Positions 13,468 through 22,014 of a stretch of DNA of 64,000 nt are shown here, piece by piece. The position numbers and the translations under genes are program-made. The stretch spans positions 2,452,001 through 2,516,000 of the forward strand of contig NZ_CP024869.1 in the NCBI RefSeq assembly GCF_003052165.1. Reading direction: 5' to 3'. The stretch is from Dietzia sp. JS16-p6b (lineage in GTDB: Bacteria; Actinomycetota; Actinomycetes; Mycobacteriales; Mycobacteriaceae). Position 1 is the first letter of the stretch. Each line of letters begins with the position of its first letter. The notes beneath the pieces are model-generated. The model saw only the letters and a list, made by a program, of their open reading frames with translations, made no database searches and was not told where the DNA came from.

Positions 13468-14331
13468 TCACGGGAGGATTCCCTCGCCGGCCTTGGTGAT
13501 ACGACGGCTCAGTAGCTTCATCGCGAGGATATAGAGAGGTGGCGCGAACTTCTGGGCGGCGAACGCCAGCCTGATGTCCGGCGAGGTGTAGACGATGTAG
13601 CGCCCCTTGCGCACACCCTCGATCGTCTTGGAGGCCGCCACCTCCGGGGTGACGGCATGGCGACGGAACTGGTCCACGGTCTTGGCGACCTTCGGATCCG
13701 AGCGGTCCACGCCCGCGATCTCCACGGTCTCCACCAGCGGGGTGTCCACGCCGCCGGGGCACACCAGGTGCACGCCGATCTGGTAGGGCGCCAGATCGAA
13801 CCGCAGCACCTCGGCGATGCCGCGGATGCCGAACTTGGCCGCGCTGTAGGCGGCGTGCCAGGGCAGGCCGAGCAGGCCCGCGGCCGACGAGACCATGACC
13901 AGGGCAGCGGGTCGCCGAGCGGCCATCATCGCCGGGACGAACGCCTCGACCACGTGGATGGTGCCCATGAGGTTGACCTCGACCATCGACCGCCACACGC
14001 GGTGCTCGAGGAGGTCAGGCCGTCCCCAGGCCGAGTTACCCGCGACGTGGAAGACCGCGTGCGGGGCGCCGTGGGCGGCGACGACGCCCTCGCCGAACCG
14101 CATCACCGCCTCGTGGTCGGTGATGTCCAGTGCCTCCGAGGCGAGCAGCGTGCCACCGGCGTCCCGGCAGGCACCCGCCGCCGAGTCCAGGCCTGCTGCG
14201 TCACGGTCCGTCAGCACCAGCGAGGCGCCCTCGCCCGCCAACCGGATCGCCACGGCGCGGCCGATCCCGCTGGCCGCGCCGGTGACCACGCAGGTCGTGC
14301 CGCGGTAGTCGGTGATCCGTCGCCTCGACAT
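13468..14331 (-). CDS. Short-chain dehydrogenase/reductase
   Basis: A classical NAD(P)-dependent SDR of 287 residues. The cofactor motif TGAASGIG is at residues 17-24, NAG-like AGNS near 98-100, and catalytic Ser149, Tyr162 and Lys166 (YSAAK). An acidic residue (TDRD) at the end of the second strand suggests NAD(H) preference. The C-terminal extension with aromatic and basic residues resembles the membrane-associated mycobacterial SDRs. A GGAAGGG element precedes ATG 14331. Substrate is unknown; it is coupled with the DoxX-like gene. Confidence 0.88.
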   Translation of the reverse strand: MSRRRITDYRGTTCVVTGAASGIGRAVAIRLAGEGASLVLTDRDAAGLDSAAGACRDAGGTLLASEALDITDHEAVMRFGEGVVAAHGAPHAVFHVAGNSAWGRPDLLEHRVWRSMVEVNLMGTIHVVEAFVPAMMAARRPAALVMVSSAAGLLGLPWHAAYSAAKFGIRGIAEVLRFDLAPYQIGVHLVCPGGVDTPLVETVEIAGVDRSDPKVAKTVDQFRRHAVTPEVAASKTIEGVRKGRYIVYTSPDIRLAFAAQKFAPPLYILAMKLLSRRITKAGEGILP

Positions 14332-14410
14332 GTGGTTCCCTTCCGGCCCGAACCACTCGAGCGGGCCTCCTCGGGTTCCACCGTAGCGTCACGCCGGTCT
14401 CATGCAGGGG

Positions 14411-15622
14411 TCACCTGCGCGCGGGGATGGGCGGCACGTGCTCGCGCAGCACGCAGCGACTCCCGCTGTAGATCGTGGCCATGCATCTGTTGCAGTGGAC
14501 GCACAGGGAGCGCCGACGGTCGTCGGCCTGCAGCGTGAGGGGCAGGTCGGGCTCGCGCAGCAGAGCGCGCCCCATCGCCACGAACTCGAAGCCCGCGGTC
14601 ATCGCCTTGTCGATCGACGGCCGGTCGACGATCCCCCCGAGCAGCATCATCGGCAGACTGACGGCCTCGCGGATCTGGCGGGCGTCGTCGAGCATGTAGG
14701 CGTCGGTGTAGGGGTACTCCTTGAACATCCGGGGGCCGACGAGTTTCATCCCCATCTTGATGACCGGCGGCTGGGTGGCCGCGAACTCGTGCAGGGGGGC
14801 GTCACCCTTGAAGAGGTAGATGGGGTTGAGCAGCGAGCTGCCCACGGTCATCACCAGAGCGTCCGCCGAGCCGTCCGCCTCGATCCACCGGGCGACCTGG
14901 ACCGCCTCGTCGATCCAGAAGCCGCCGGGCACGCCGTCGTCCATGTTGAGCTTCATGGTCACCGCGATCCGGTCACCCATGGCGTCGCGGATGGCGCGGC
15001 CGATGCGGCGGGCGAACCGGGCACGGTTCTCCAGCGACCCGCCGTAGGAGTCCTTACGCTTGTTGAGCCGAGGGCTGAGGAACTCGCTGACCAGATAGTT
15101 GTGCCCGAAGTGCACCTCGATCGCGTCGAACCCGGCCTCGGCCGCGCCGCGGGCCGCGCGGACATGGTCCTCGACGATCCGGTCGATGTCCGCTTCGGTG
15201 CAGGCCCTGGTGAGCGACATGCCCGTGGGGGCCGGGATCCGGGACGGTCCCATCGCCGGCATCCGGGTGGAGGCGGAGTTGGCCACCGCCCCCGCGTGGC
15301 CGACCTGCGCGGACACGGCCGCACCTTCGGCGTGCACGGCGTCGGTGAGCTTGCGGAGCATGCCGCCGTCACTCATTCCCCAGTGGTACTGGTGCCGGTC
15401 GGTCCGACCCTCGGGCGAGGTGGCCAGGTAGGCGACTGTCGTCATGCCCACGCCGCCGCGGGCGTACTCGGCGTGGAACTCGATGAGTTCGTCGGTGACC
15501 CGACCCTCGGGGCAGCGGCCCTCGAAGGTCGCGGCCTTGACGATGCGGTTGCGCAGCGTCACGTTTCCGATCTTGGCCGGGCTGAAGACATCGGGGGCTG
15601 GGGTACCGGGTGAGAGGGGCAT
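14411..15622 (-). CDS. Old yellow enzyme family NADH:flavin oxidoreductase
   Basis: This is an FMN TIM-barrel ene-reductase related to the N-terminal half of 2,4-dienoyl-CoA reductase. Diagnostic blocks are LRNRIVKAAT, QVGHAGA, the substrate pair HFGHNYLVSEFLSP, NKRKDSYGGSLENRARF and the late VAMGRALLREPDLP. A cysteine cluster CVHCNRC plus a fourth Cys near the C-terminus resembles the 4Fe-4S site of dienoyl-CoA reductases, but the FAD/NADPH half is absent (403 residues). It is a single-gene unit with a leaderless-type promoter and a palindrome 53 bases upstream. Substrate unknown. Confidence 0.88.
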   Translation of the reverse strand: MPLSPGTPAPDVFSPAKIGNVTLRNRIVKAATFEGRCPEGRVTDELIEFHAEYARGGVGMTTVAYLATSPEGRTDRHQYHWGMSDGGMLRKLTDAVHAEGAAVSAQVGHAGAVANSASTRMPAMGPSRIPAPTGMSLTRACTEADIDRIVEDHVRAARGAAEAGFDAIEVHFGHNYLVSEFLSPRLNKRKDSYGGSLENRARFARRIGRAIRDAMGDRIAVTMKLNMDDGVPGGFWIDEAVQVARWIEADGSADALVMTVGSSLLNPIYLFKGDAPLHEFAATQPPVIKMGMKLVGPRMFKEYPYTDAYMLDDARQIREAVSLPMMLLGGIVDRPSIDKAMTAGFEFVAMGRALLREPDLPLTLQADDRRRSLCVHCNRCMATIYSGSRCVLREHVPPIPARR

Positions 15623-15628
15623 GGACGG

Positions 15629-15634
15629 ACTATA
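15629..15634 (-). promoter_or_regulatory. -10 hexamer of OYE-like gene, leaderless start
   Basis: TATAGT on the minus strand ends 6 bases before ATG 15622, one of the best -10 matches in the window. No ribosome binding site can fit. Confidence 0.6.
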
Positions 15635-15674
15635 ACGCGTTTCAATCCGCCGTTCATGCGCTTTGGCCAGCAGT

Positions 15675-15691
15675 TTTGCACTGAGTGCAAA
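15675..15691. promoter_or_regulatory. Palindromic operator candidate upstream of OYE-like gene
   Basis: TTTGCACT and AGTGCAAA form a perfect 8-bp inverted repeat around one base. It is centred about 61 bases upstream of the predicted transcription start of the OYE-like gene. The AGTGCAA half-site recurs at the XRE regulator locus near 19119. The binding protein is unknown. Confidence 0.5.
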
Positions 15692-15757
15692 GCAGGTTCC
15701 GCGTCCGGGCCGGCCACCTACGGCCCGGGGCGCCCCGCCGGGGCCCTACCGGCGCGC

Positions 15758-16162
15758 TCAGCCCTGGGGGTTGAGCGAGGTGGAGTCGATGCCCGCCAGT
15801 GCCTGGTCCACCAGGTCGGCCGCGGAATCGGTCGGCACCACCCTCTCCAACGCGCTCCCCACCCCCGGCACGCCGCCGACGAGCGCGGCGACGGACCCGT
15901 TGGTGTCCCCGGCGAGCAGGTGGTCGATCGACGCGCCCAGCGCCGGCGCGATCACACACACCGCGCTCGTCGGAAGCCCCGCGCCGGCGAGGTTCGCGAC
16001 GCTTCCGGCGTTGCACGCCGCGGTCGCCACGGAACCGACCGGCCCGCTGGCGGATCCCGGCAGCGAGCCCGTGACGGAGCCGAGTTGAGCGGACGCCGTC
16101 CCGGCGCCCGCGAAGAGGGTCACTGCGGCCACGCCGCACACGGTGAGAAGCCTTACGGACAT
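15758..16162 (-). CDS. Small secreted protein of unknown function
   Basis: I do not recognise the family. The 134-residue product starts MSVRLLTVCGVAAVTLFAG and has a clear signal peptide with a likely cleavage at TASA-QLG. The mature part is rich in Ala, Gly, Ser and Val with two cysteines (CNAG...AVCVI), few charges and a C-terminal acidic helix-like stretch. AGGGAG precedes the ATG at 16162. It stands alone between the OYE-like gene and the Rdx gene. It may be a small wall or envelope protein. Confidence 0.7.
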   Translation of the reverse strand: MSVRLLTVCGVAAVTLFAGAGTASAQLGSVTGSLPGSASGPVGSVATAACNAGSVANLAGAGLPTSAVCVIAPALGASIDHLLAGDTNGSVAALVGGVPGVGSALERVVPTDSAADLVDQALAGIDSTSLNPQG

Positions 16163-16314
16163 GTCGTTCTCCCTGGTGTCGTCGACCGGCGGCAGCCGCC
16201 GCCTGAACTCCAGCACATCAGAGTTCCCTTACCCGGAGGCGAATTTCGGGCGGATTCCGGGTGCGGTCACGGCGAACGGGCGCCGTCGGGATCCTCCGGG
16301 ACCGAGCTCCGCGG

Positions 16315-16605
16315 CTACTCGGTGGGCCCGACCCGGTCGGCGTGACCGAGCGACTTTCCCGGGGCGACGAGATCCCGGACAGCCCGCTTCAGTTCGGTGA
16401 TCTCGGGGAATCCACCATCCCTCTTGCGGTTCCAGACCTGCTCGTCGCCGACGTCGATCCGGAAGGTGCCGCCGGTCGCTGGCACGAGCGCGACCTCACC
16501 GATCTCGCCCTCGAAGGTCTGCAGCAGCTCGCCCGCGTACCACTGGGCGCGAAGCGTCCACCGGCACTGCGTACAGAAGGTGATGGCGATCCGGGGAGAC
16601 GGCAT
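16315..16605 (-). CDS. Rdx/SelT-SelW-SelH family thioredoxin-fold protein
   Basis: A 96-residue protein beginning IAITFCTQCRW, with the family CxxC near the N-terminus (the selenocysteine-type site carried as Cys13 in bacteria) and the conserved GGTFRI and GGFPE blocks. Members have a thioredoxin-like fold and a presumed redox role; substrates are not known. ATG 16605 lies 35 bases after the MFS stop, so the two are likely cotranscribed. Confidence 0.82.
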   Translation of the reverse strand: MPSPRIAITFCTQCRWTLRAQWYAGELLQTFEGEIGEVALVPATGGTFRIDVGDEQVWNRKRDGGFPEITELKRAVRDLVAPGKSLGHADRVGPTE

Positions 16606-16639
16606 GTCGCCCACAGTGCCACAGGCGGACCATCCGGTC

Positions 16640-18163
16640 TCACTGCTCGGCGGGCTCCGTCGTCGTCGGATGCAGCTCGTACATCGAATCGATCTCCTCG
16701 ACGCTCTTGCCGGTGGTCTCGATGCGGAACAGCCACGTGATGACCGCCCCGAGCAGTGAGGTCCCCACCAGGATCGCCAGGACGACACCCGTGCCCCAGG
16801 CGACCAGCAGTATCGGGAAGAGGAACGAGGTGAGCACGGCGCCCGACTTGGCGATGGACGCCGCCATGCCCGCTCCCGTCCCGCGCAGGGCCGTCGGGAA
16901 CACCTCCCCCGCCACGACGTAGGTCATGGAGTTGGGACCGAGGTTGGTCATGAACTGGAACAGGATGAAGCCGGTGAAGACGAGCACCATCTGCACCGAC
17001 CCGTGGGCCAGGGTCGAGGAGGCGGCGATGGCGAGTCCGGTCGCGCAGCCGAGGAAGCCCAGGATCTGCAGCCGCATGCGGCCCCACCTGTTGATCAACA
17101 CGATGGCGACCAGGATGCCCACCAGGAGGAAGACGTCAATGAGGGCGGCACCCTTGGCGCCGAACAGGTCCTTGTGGATGATCGCCGACGACGACGACCC
17201 ACTGCTGGCGACGTTCCCGAGCGTGGTGGCGATGATCGTCGGCGTGAAGATGCCGATCCCGTAGGTGCTGAGGTCCTGGAGGAACCACGGGACCGACGCC
17301 AGGATGGTCGATCGCCGCCACGGCGTCCTGAACAGCGCTCGGACGTCGGTCGTCGCGGCCTCGGTCCCACCGTCCCGCCCGTCCGAGATCGTCACGACCG
17401 AGGGGTACCGCGGCGTGCGGGCGAGGAGCTTCGTGAGTTCGGCCTCGGCCTCCGCGCGGCGGCCGACGTTCGCCAGCCAGTGTGGGCTCTGTACGACGAA
17501 CACCCGGCCGACGGCGACCAGTGCCGCCGGTACCACGACGACACCGAACATGAGTCGCCAGGAGTCGAGTGAGCTTGTGGTGCTGAGGATGGCGACGCCC
17601 ACCAGGGTCCCCGCCACGGCGCCGACCGCCTGGAACGCAAATGCCGACAGCACCTTACGGCCGCGGCCGGCGGTCGACTGCGTCTCGGAGAGGATCGCGT
17701 GCGCGGTCGGGTAGTCGCACCCCAGCGCGACACCCATCCCGAACAGGCACACGAGGAAGACGGCGAACCCGGGTGCCACGGTGGCACCGAGCAGGAAGAC
17801 GGTGAACAGGACCATCTCGATGAGGAACATCTGCTTGCGGCCGAAGCGGTCCGACAGTCCACCGAGGGCCGTGGCCCCGACCATGATGCCTGCGAGGGTC
17901 GCGGCCGTGAGCAGCCCCGTCTCCACCGCCGAGAGTGACCAGTAGGCGGTGATGAGCGGCAGGGCCACCCCGATGAGGAACACGATCAGGCCCTCGAAGA
18001 ACTTGCCTGCCGAGGCGAGCCAGAAGATCCTGCCCTGCATACTCGTCATGCCGCCCGCGACCGCCGGGGTGCCGTCCCGCCACCGGGGGGTCTCGTCGAT
18101 GTAGCGCTGAACCGTGGAGGGGGCCCCGGGGTCGTCGTCGCCCTCGGGCGCGGGTGTCGCCAT
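16640..18163 (-). CDS. MFS transporter, sugar-porter type
   Basis: A 507-residue major facilitator with 12 membrane segments. The MFS loop motif GGLSDRFGRKQMF is after segment 2, and a second copy (NRWGRMRLQ) is after segment 8, as in the sugar/aromatic-acid porter branch. A long cytoplasmic N-terminus of about 45 residues is unusual but translated from a clear ATG. TAGTCT lies 8 bases upstream of the ATG. The upstream tRNA has its own terminator, so this is an independent unit followed by the Rdx gene. Substrate unknown. Confidence 0.88.
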   Translation of the reverse strand: MATPAPEGDDDPGAPSTVQRYIDETPRWRDGTPAVAGGMTSMQGRIFWLASAGKFFEGLIVFLIGVALPLITAYWSLSAVETGLLTAATLAGIMVGATALGGLSDRFGRKQMFLIEMVLFTVFLLGATVAPGFAVFLVCLFGMGVALGCDYPTAHAILSETQSTAGRGRKVLSAFAFQAVGAVAGTLVGVAILSTTSSLDSWRLMFGVVVVPAALVAVGRVFVVQSPHWLANVGRRAEAEAELTKLLARTPRYPSVVTISDGRDGGTEAATTDVRALFRTPWRRSTILASVPWFLQDLSTYGIGIFTPTIIATTLGNVASSGSSSSAIIHKDLFGAKGAALIDVFLLVGILVAIVLINRWGRMRLQILGFLGCATGLAIAASSTLAHGSVQMVLVFTGFILFQFMTNLGPNSMTYVVAGEVFPTALRGTGAGMAASIAKSGAVLTSFLFPILLVAWGTGVVLAILVGTSLLGAVITWLFRIETTGKSVEEIDSMYELHPTTTEPAEQ

Positions 18164-18171
18164 GACGCAGA

Positions 18172-18177
18172 AGACTA
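18172..18177 (-). promoter_or_regulatory. -10 hexamer of MFS gene, near-leaderless
   Basis: TAGTCT on the minus strand with 8 bases to ATG 18163, so the 5' UTR would be zero to two bases. Confidence 0.4.
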
Positions 18178-18282
18178 CTCAGGTACCTCCGGGTGCACCG
18201 GTGTCGCGGTAAACCCCGCGTGAACGATCACGCGGCCACCTGGCCGGGCCGGGCCGGGGCCGCACAGACCTGACAAGCGGAA

Positions 18283-18312
18283 AGGCCGTCCCCGCCTGAG
18301 CGGAAACGGCCT
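18283..18312 (-). terminator. Terminator hairpin of tRNA-Ala
   Basis: On the minus strand AGGCCGT pairs with ACGGCCT, with an inner CCGC/GCGG stem closed by a four-base loop. It starts about 20 bases downstream of the tRNA 3' end and is followed by TTTCC. It separates the tRNA from the MFS gene. Confidence 0.65.
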
Positions 18313-18332
18313 CTGAACTCGAAGTCCTTGGG

Positions 18333-18405
18333 TGGAGCTAAGGGGAATCGAACCCCTGACCTTCTCGATGCGAACGAGACGCGCTACCAACTGCGCTATA
18401 GCCCC
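18333..18405 (-). tRNA. tRNA-Ala (anticodon CGC)
   Basis: A 73-base cloverleaf reads from GGGGCTA (acceptor) to TAGCTCC plus A. The D arm GCGC...GCGC, the anticodon stem TCTCG/CGAGA with loop TTCGCAT, and the T arm AGGGG-TTCGATT-CCCCT all pair. The anticodon CGC reads GCG alanine codons. CCA is not encoded. No integrase or att-like duplication lies nearby. Confidence 0.95.
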
Positions 18406-18524
18406 TCACGGCCCTCGCGGGCCGTGTCGCCGCCCTTTCGGGAAGCAGTGCCGCCCTCTCGAGCAGCGAGGGATACCCTACCAGCACGGCCGGGCGACCG
18501 ACCAAACCGGGAGCCCTGGAGACG

Positions 18525-19082
18525 TCACGAGCCCGCGGTGTGCGTGTGCATCCGCACGCCGTCGTCGTTGAAGATGCTGATCACCTGCGCCGGGCGTCCC
18601 CCGGCCGCGGACAGGCTGTGCGGGACCCTGGTGTCGAACTCGGCCGCCTCCCCGCGGGTGAGGATCAGCTCCTGGTCGCCGAGGACCAGGCGCAATTTCC
18701 CGGACAGGACGTAGAACCACTCGTACCCGTCGTGGACCCGGGGTTCGGGCGCCACCTTTGCCGGCGGGTAGGTGATCTTGTAGGTCCCCACCGATGACCC
18801 CTCGGGGGCCAGGGGCGCGATGACCATGCCGTCCCGGTGGACGACGGGCCGCCGCACCCGGGGGTCGACCGTGGTCGGGGCCACCAGGTCGTCCAGGCCG
18901 ATCCCCAGTTGGCGCGTGAGCGGCAGCAGCAGCTCGAGACTGGCCTGCCGCTTGCCTGACTCGAGACGCGACAGCGTGCTGGCCGACATCCCGGCCCGCT
19001 CCGCCAACTCGTCCAGCGTCAACCCGCGGCTGTGTCGGTACGCGCGCAGCCGCACGCCCACCTGCTTGAGTTCTCCGCCCAT
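18525..19082 (-). CDS. XRE-cupin transcriptional regulator
   Basis: A 185-residue regulator with an N-terminal helix-turn-helix of the XRE type (about residues 8-62, LTLDELAERAGMSASTLSRLESG) and a C-terminal cupin domain (about 105-180) that may bind a small ligand. The start is ATG 19082 with a strong GGGAGAGGA; a longer frame upstream would run across the operator region and is not used. It is divergent from the oxidoreductase-methyltransferase fusion, and the gap holds repeated TGCAA/TTGCA boxes, so it very likely controls both genes. Confidence 0.88.
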   Translation of the reverse strand: MGGELKQVGVRLRAYRHSRGLTLDELAERAGMSASTLSRLESGKRQASLELLLPLTRQLGIGLDDLVAPTTVDPRVRRPVVHRDGMVIAPLAPEGSSVGTYKITYPPAKVAPEPRVHDGYEWFYVLSGKLRLVLGDQELILTRGEAAEFDTRVPHSLSAAGGRPAQVISIFNDDGVRMHTHTAGS

Positions 19083-19120
19083 CGGTCCTCTCCCGCCGTC
19101 GCCCGACTCCTTGCCAATAG

Positions 19121-19145
19121 TGCAAACATTCTTGCAGTTTTTGCA
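19121..19145. promoter_or_regulatory. TGCAA/TTGCA operator cluster between XRE-cupin and fusion gene
   Basis: TGCAA (19121-19125), six bases, TTGCA (19132-19136) is a perfect inverted repeat. A further TTGCA follows at 19141-19145. The second box overlaps a candidate -35 (TTGCAG, from 19132) placed 17 bases before TCAACT, which in turn ends 6 bases before the ATG at 19167. A repressor here would block the fusion gene. Confidence 0.55.
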
Positions 19146-19166
19146 CACCAGGCGTCAACTGTCCCC

Positions 19167-20864
19167 ATGGACATCACTGAGGAGACACCAGAACACTGGG
19201 ACACGATCGTGGTCGGCGGTGGGGCCGCGGGCCTGTCGGCGGCGCTCATGCTCGGCCGGGCCCGCCGCCGCGTGCTCGTCGTCGACGCCGGCGAACCGCG
19301 CAACCGCTTCGCCGCGCACATGCACGGAGTCCTCGGCCATGAGGGGATGGACCCGCTCGAGCTGCTCCGCCGGGGCCGCGAGGAACTGCGGCAGTACGAC
19401 GTGACGGTGCGCTCCGGGTTCGTGACCGTGGTCCGGGACAGCGGGGTCGACGACGCGGGGAGCGGTGACGGAGCGAACGGGGGGAACGCCGCCCTGACCG
19501 TCGAATTCGCCGATGCGGCACCCGTGACAGCCCGTGCTCTCGTCGTGGCGACCGGACAGACCGACGAACTCCCGGACATCCCCGGCCTGCAGGAACTCTG
19601 GGGCTCGAGCGTGCTCCACTGCCCGTACTGCCACGGTTGGGAGGTGCGCGGCAGCAGGATCGCGGTGCTGGGCACGTCCGCCATGTCGGCGCACCAGGCC
19701 CAGCTCGTCCGGCAGTGGACCGAGGACCTGGTGTTCCTCACCGCCGGGAGTGGCGCCCCCGATGCCGAGGTGGCAGCCCGGCTCCGGGCCCGCGGCGTCC
19801 GGCTCGAGGAATCGCCCGTCACCAGCGTCCTGTCCGAGGACGGACGACTGACCGGCGTCCGCCTGGCCGACGGACGACAGATCGCACTCGACGCGATCTT
19901 CGCCGCGCCCACCGCTCGGCCCCACGACCGGTTCCTCGACGGGCTCGACCTGGAGCGGACCACCTCCCCGCTGGGCACGGTTCTCGCGGTGGACCAGTTC
20001 GGTGCGACCAGTCATCCCCGCATCTGGGCGGCGGGCAACGTCGCCAACCCGGGGGCCACCGTGCCCGTCTCCATGGCCGCGGGGTCGATGGCGGGCGGGA
20101 TGGTCAACATGATGCTGGTCCACGAGGACTTCGACGCCGCACTCGAGGACTTCGACGCCGCGACCTTCGCCCACAACGCCTCCGGAGGCCCGGCCGAGTT
20201 CTGGGAGGGCGAGTACGCCGGGCACGGGCCCCGCTGGTCGGGGGCCGCGAACGCCACGACCGCAGCGGTGGTCGGCCCTCTCCCGGCCGGCTCGGCCCTC
20301 GAGCTGGGCTGCGGTGAGGGCGGAGACGCGGTCTGGCTGGCCGAGCAGGGGTGGCGGGTCACCGCGGTGGACCTGTCGCCCACGGCGGTCTCCCGCGGAG
20401 CCGAGGCAGCGGCGACCCGCGGACTGGCCGACCGTATCGACTGGGTGTCGCACGACCTGTCCACCTGGACCACCGACGAGCGGTTCGACCTCGTCACGGC
20501 CAGCTTCTTCCACTCCCCCGTCGACCTGCCCCGCACGCAGATACTCCAGCGTGCCGCCGAGCGGGTACGCCCGGGCGGTCACCTGCTACTGGTCTCGCAC
20601 GTGTTCGAGTCGGAGGCGGACATCCCGCCGTGGGCGAACCGTCACGGCGCCGGGGATCACGAGAAGGCGGGCGAGACGTCTGCTCACGGGGCCGCGCACC
20701 CCGTCCTGCCCACCCCGTCCGAGGAGGTGGCCGAGCTGGCACTGGACCCGGCGGTGTGGGAGGTCGTCCTGGAGGAGATCCGCCCGCGCGAGGCGGTCGG
20801 ACCGGACGGGATCCAGACCGCGACCGTCAAGGACGGGGTCGTGATGTACCGGAAGCGGCCCTGA
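19167..20864 (+). CDS. Thioredoxin-reductase-like oxidoreductase fused to class I methyltransferase
   Basis: A 565-residue two-domain protein. Residues 1 to about 320 form an FAD/NAD(P)H pyridine nucleotide-disulfide oxidoreductase: FAD motif VVGGGAAGLSAA at about 15-26, redox pair CPYC at 152-155, and the C-terminal FAD-binding WAAGNVAN block. Residues about 365-565 form a class I SAM methyltransferase: ELGCGEGG at 379-386, an acidic end to strand two (VTAVDLS), then VTASFFHSP and PGGHLLLVSH. The two halves share one uninterrupted frame. Proteins with this fusion occur in actinobacteria (family knowledge), but I know of no established substrate. It is divergent from its likely regulator. Confidence 0.9.
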   Translation: MDITEETPEHWDTIVVGGGAAGLSAALMLGRARRRVLVVDAGEPRNRFAAHMHGVLGHEGMDPLELLRRGREELRQYDVTVRSGFVTVVRDSGVDDAGSGDGANGGNAALTVEFADAAPVTARALVVATGQTDELPDIPGLQELWGSSVLHCPYCHGWEVRGSRIAVLGTSAMSAHQAQLVRQWTEDLVFLTAGSGAPDAEVAARLRARGVRLEESPVTSVLSEDGRLTGVRLADGRQIALDAIFAAPTARPHDRFLDGLDLERTTSPLGTVLAVDQFGATSHPRIWAAGNVANPGATVPVSMAAGSMAGGMVNMMLVHEDFDAALEDFDAATFAHNASGGPAEFWEGEYAGHGPRWSGAANATTAAVVGPLPAGSALELGCGEGGDAVWLAEQGWRVTAVDLSPTAVSRGAEAAATRGLADRIDWVSHDLSTWTTDERFDLVTASFFHSPVDLPRTQILQRAAERVRPGGHLLLVSHVFESEADIPPWANRHGAGDHEKAGETSAHGAAHPVLPTPSEEVAELALDPAVWEVVLEEIRPREAVGPDGIQTATVKDGVVMYRKRP

Positions 20865-20877
20865 GCGACTGTCCGCG

Positions 20878-22014
20878 TCAGCCGACCGCGCGCCGCAGCG
20901 GTTCGCGGTGCGCGGTCCGGTGATCCGGGCCGTGCGGCCGGCGGCGGGGGTCGGTCTCCTGCTCCCGGTCAAAGGTGTCGAGCATGTCGAAGGCCGGGTC
21001 CTCGTCGTCGACCTCCAACACCACCGCGCCGGGCCGACGCAACCGGGGCGGCACGATGGAGAGCTCGTCGTCCTCCCGGGACTCCACGCCCAGCCTCGCG
21101 CGGCGCATGCGCTCGACCCGGCGGCGGCGCAGGCTCTCCTCCAGGCGGACCTGGCGGCGGAGGTAGGTGAGGTAGGCAGCGAGCAGGAGCACCGAACCCC
21201 CGGCGAACCACCAGACGGCGGGGACGGTCACCAGCGCGGCGACCACAGCTACCGCCGCCAGCGCCACCAGGATCAGCGCCGTCCGCTGACGCGCGTGGGC
21301 GCGCTGCTCGGCGGCCTGACGATCGGCCATGGGGTCGTACGCCCCCCGGCCCCGCCTGCGCTCGGCGAAGTCGAGGTCCGCATCGGTGAGCTCCACCTCG
21401 GGCTCGACGGGGCGCCGCCGTCCGCGGTGGACCAGCACGGCTTCGGCATCGATTCCGGCCGCGTCCTCGTCGTGATCGGCGCGCGAGGAGGTCCCGCCCC
21501 CCGCGGGGGTCTCGACCAGCTCACCGTCGACGACGGTCGACTCGCCGGATCGTCCCGTCGCGGTGTCGGGCAGATCGTCCACGACGACCGCGGGGATCTC
21601 GGTGGTGACCTCCTCGGCGGCGGTGTCGTCTCCGGGGACGGCTCGACCGGTCCCCTGGTACCGACGCTCCTCCATGACCCGTCGCACGGCCTCCCCGCGC
21701 CTGCCGGCGGCCTCGCGTCGCAGGGTCTGCTCCAGCAGATGCCCCCACGTGTCGGTGTCCAGGAGCTCGGCGTCGGTGGCGCCCGCACCGGAGGGCAGTC
21801 CGAAGAGCGTCTCCTCGGTCTCGGCCCGGACCGGGTCACCGGACGCGCGCCCCCGGCTGGGCACGAGGCGACCCGAGCCGCCCGAGTACAGGGTGCGGGT
21901 CTGCGCCAGCGCGTCGCCGGTGCGGCGGATGGGGTTGCGCGAGCGGATGAGCATCGGCGCGAGGACGAACAGCCAGACCACCACCAGCAGGATGATCAGC
22001 AGTGAGCTCGACAT
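20878..22014 (-). CDS. sepX: SepX/GlpR family divisome membrane protein
   Basis: This 378-residue protein has an N-terminal membrane segment (about 3-22), an acidic disordered middle, two further membrane segments near 238-285 and a charged C-terminus. It matches the family called SepX in Streptomyces and GlpR in Corynebacterium, a septal membrane partner of the gephyrin-like protein Glp. Position in a galU-glp-rimJ-sepX run, as in mycobacteria (Rv0993-Rv0996), supports the call. ATG 22014 is preceded by GAGGAGG. It is convergent with the fusion gene, 13 bases apart. Confidence 0.8.
   Translation of the reverse strand: MSSSLLIILLVVVWLFVLAPMLIRSRNPIRRTGDALAQTRTLYSGGSGRLVPSRGRASGDPVRAETEETLFGLPSGAGATDAELLDTDTWGHLLEQTLRREAAGRRGEAVRRVMEERRYQGTGRAVPGDDTAAEEVTTEIPAVVVDDLPDTATGRSGESTVVDGELVETPAGGGTSSRADHDEDAAGIDAEAVLVHRGRRRPVEPEVELTDADLDFAERRRGRGAYDPMADRQAAEQRAHARQRTALILVALAAVAVVAALVTVPAVWWFAGGSVLLLAAYLTYLRRQVRLEESLRRRRVERMRRARLGVESREDDELSIVPPRLRRPGAVVLEVDDEDPAFDMLDTFDREQETDPRRRPHGPDHRTAHREPLRRAVG

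Noticed and set aside
18333-18405. tRNA-Ala as an integration site of a mobile element
   Set aside because: No integrase, no duplicated tRNA 3' end and no foreign base composition were seen on either side.
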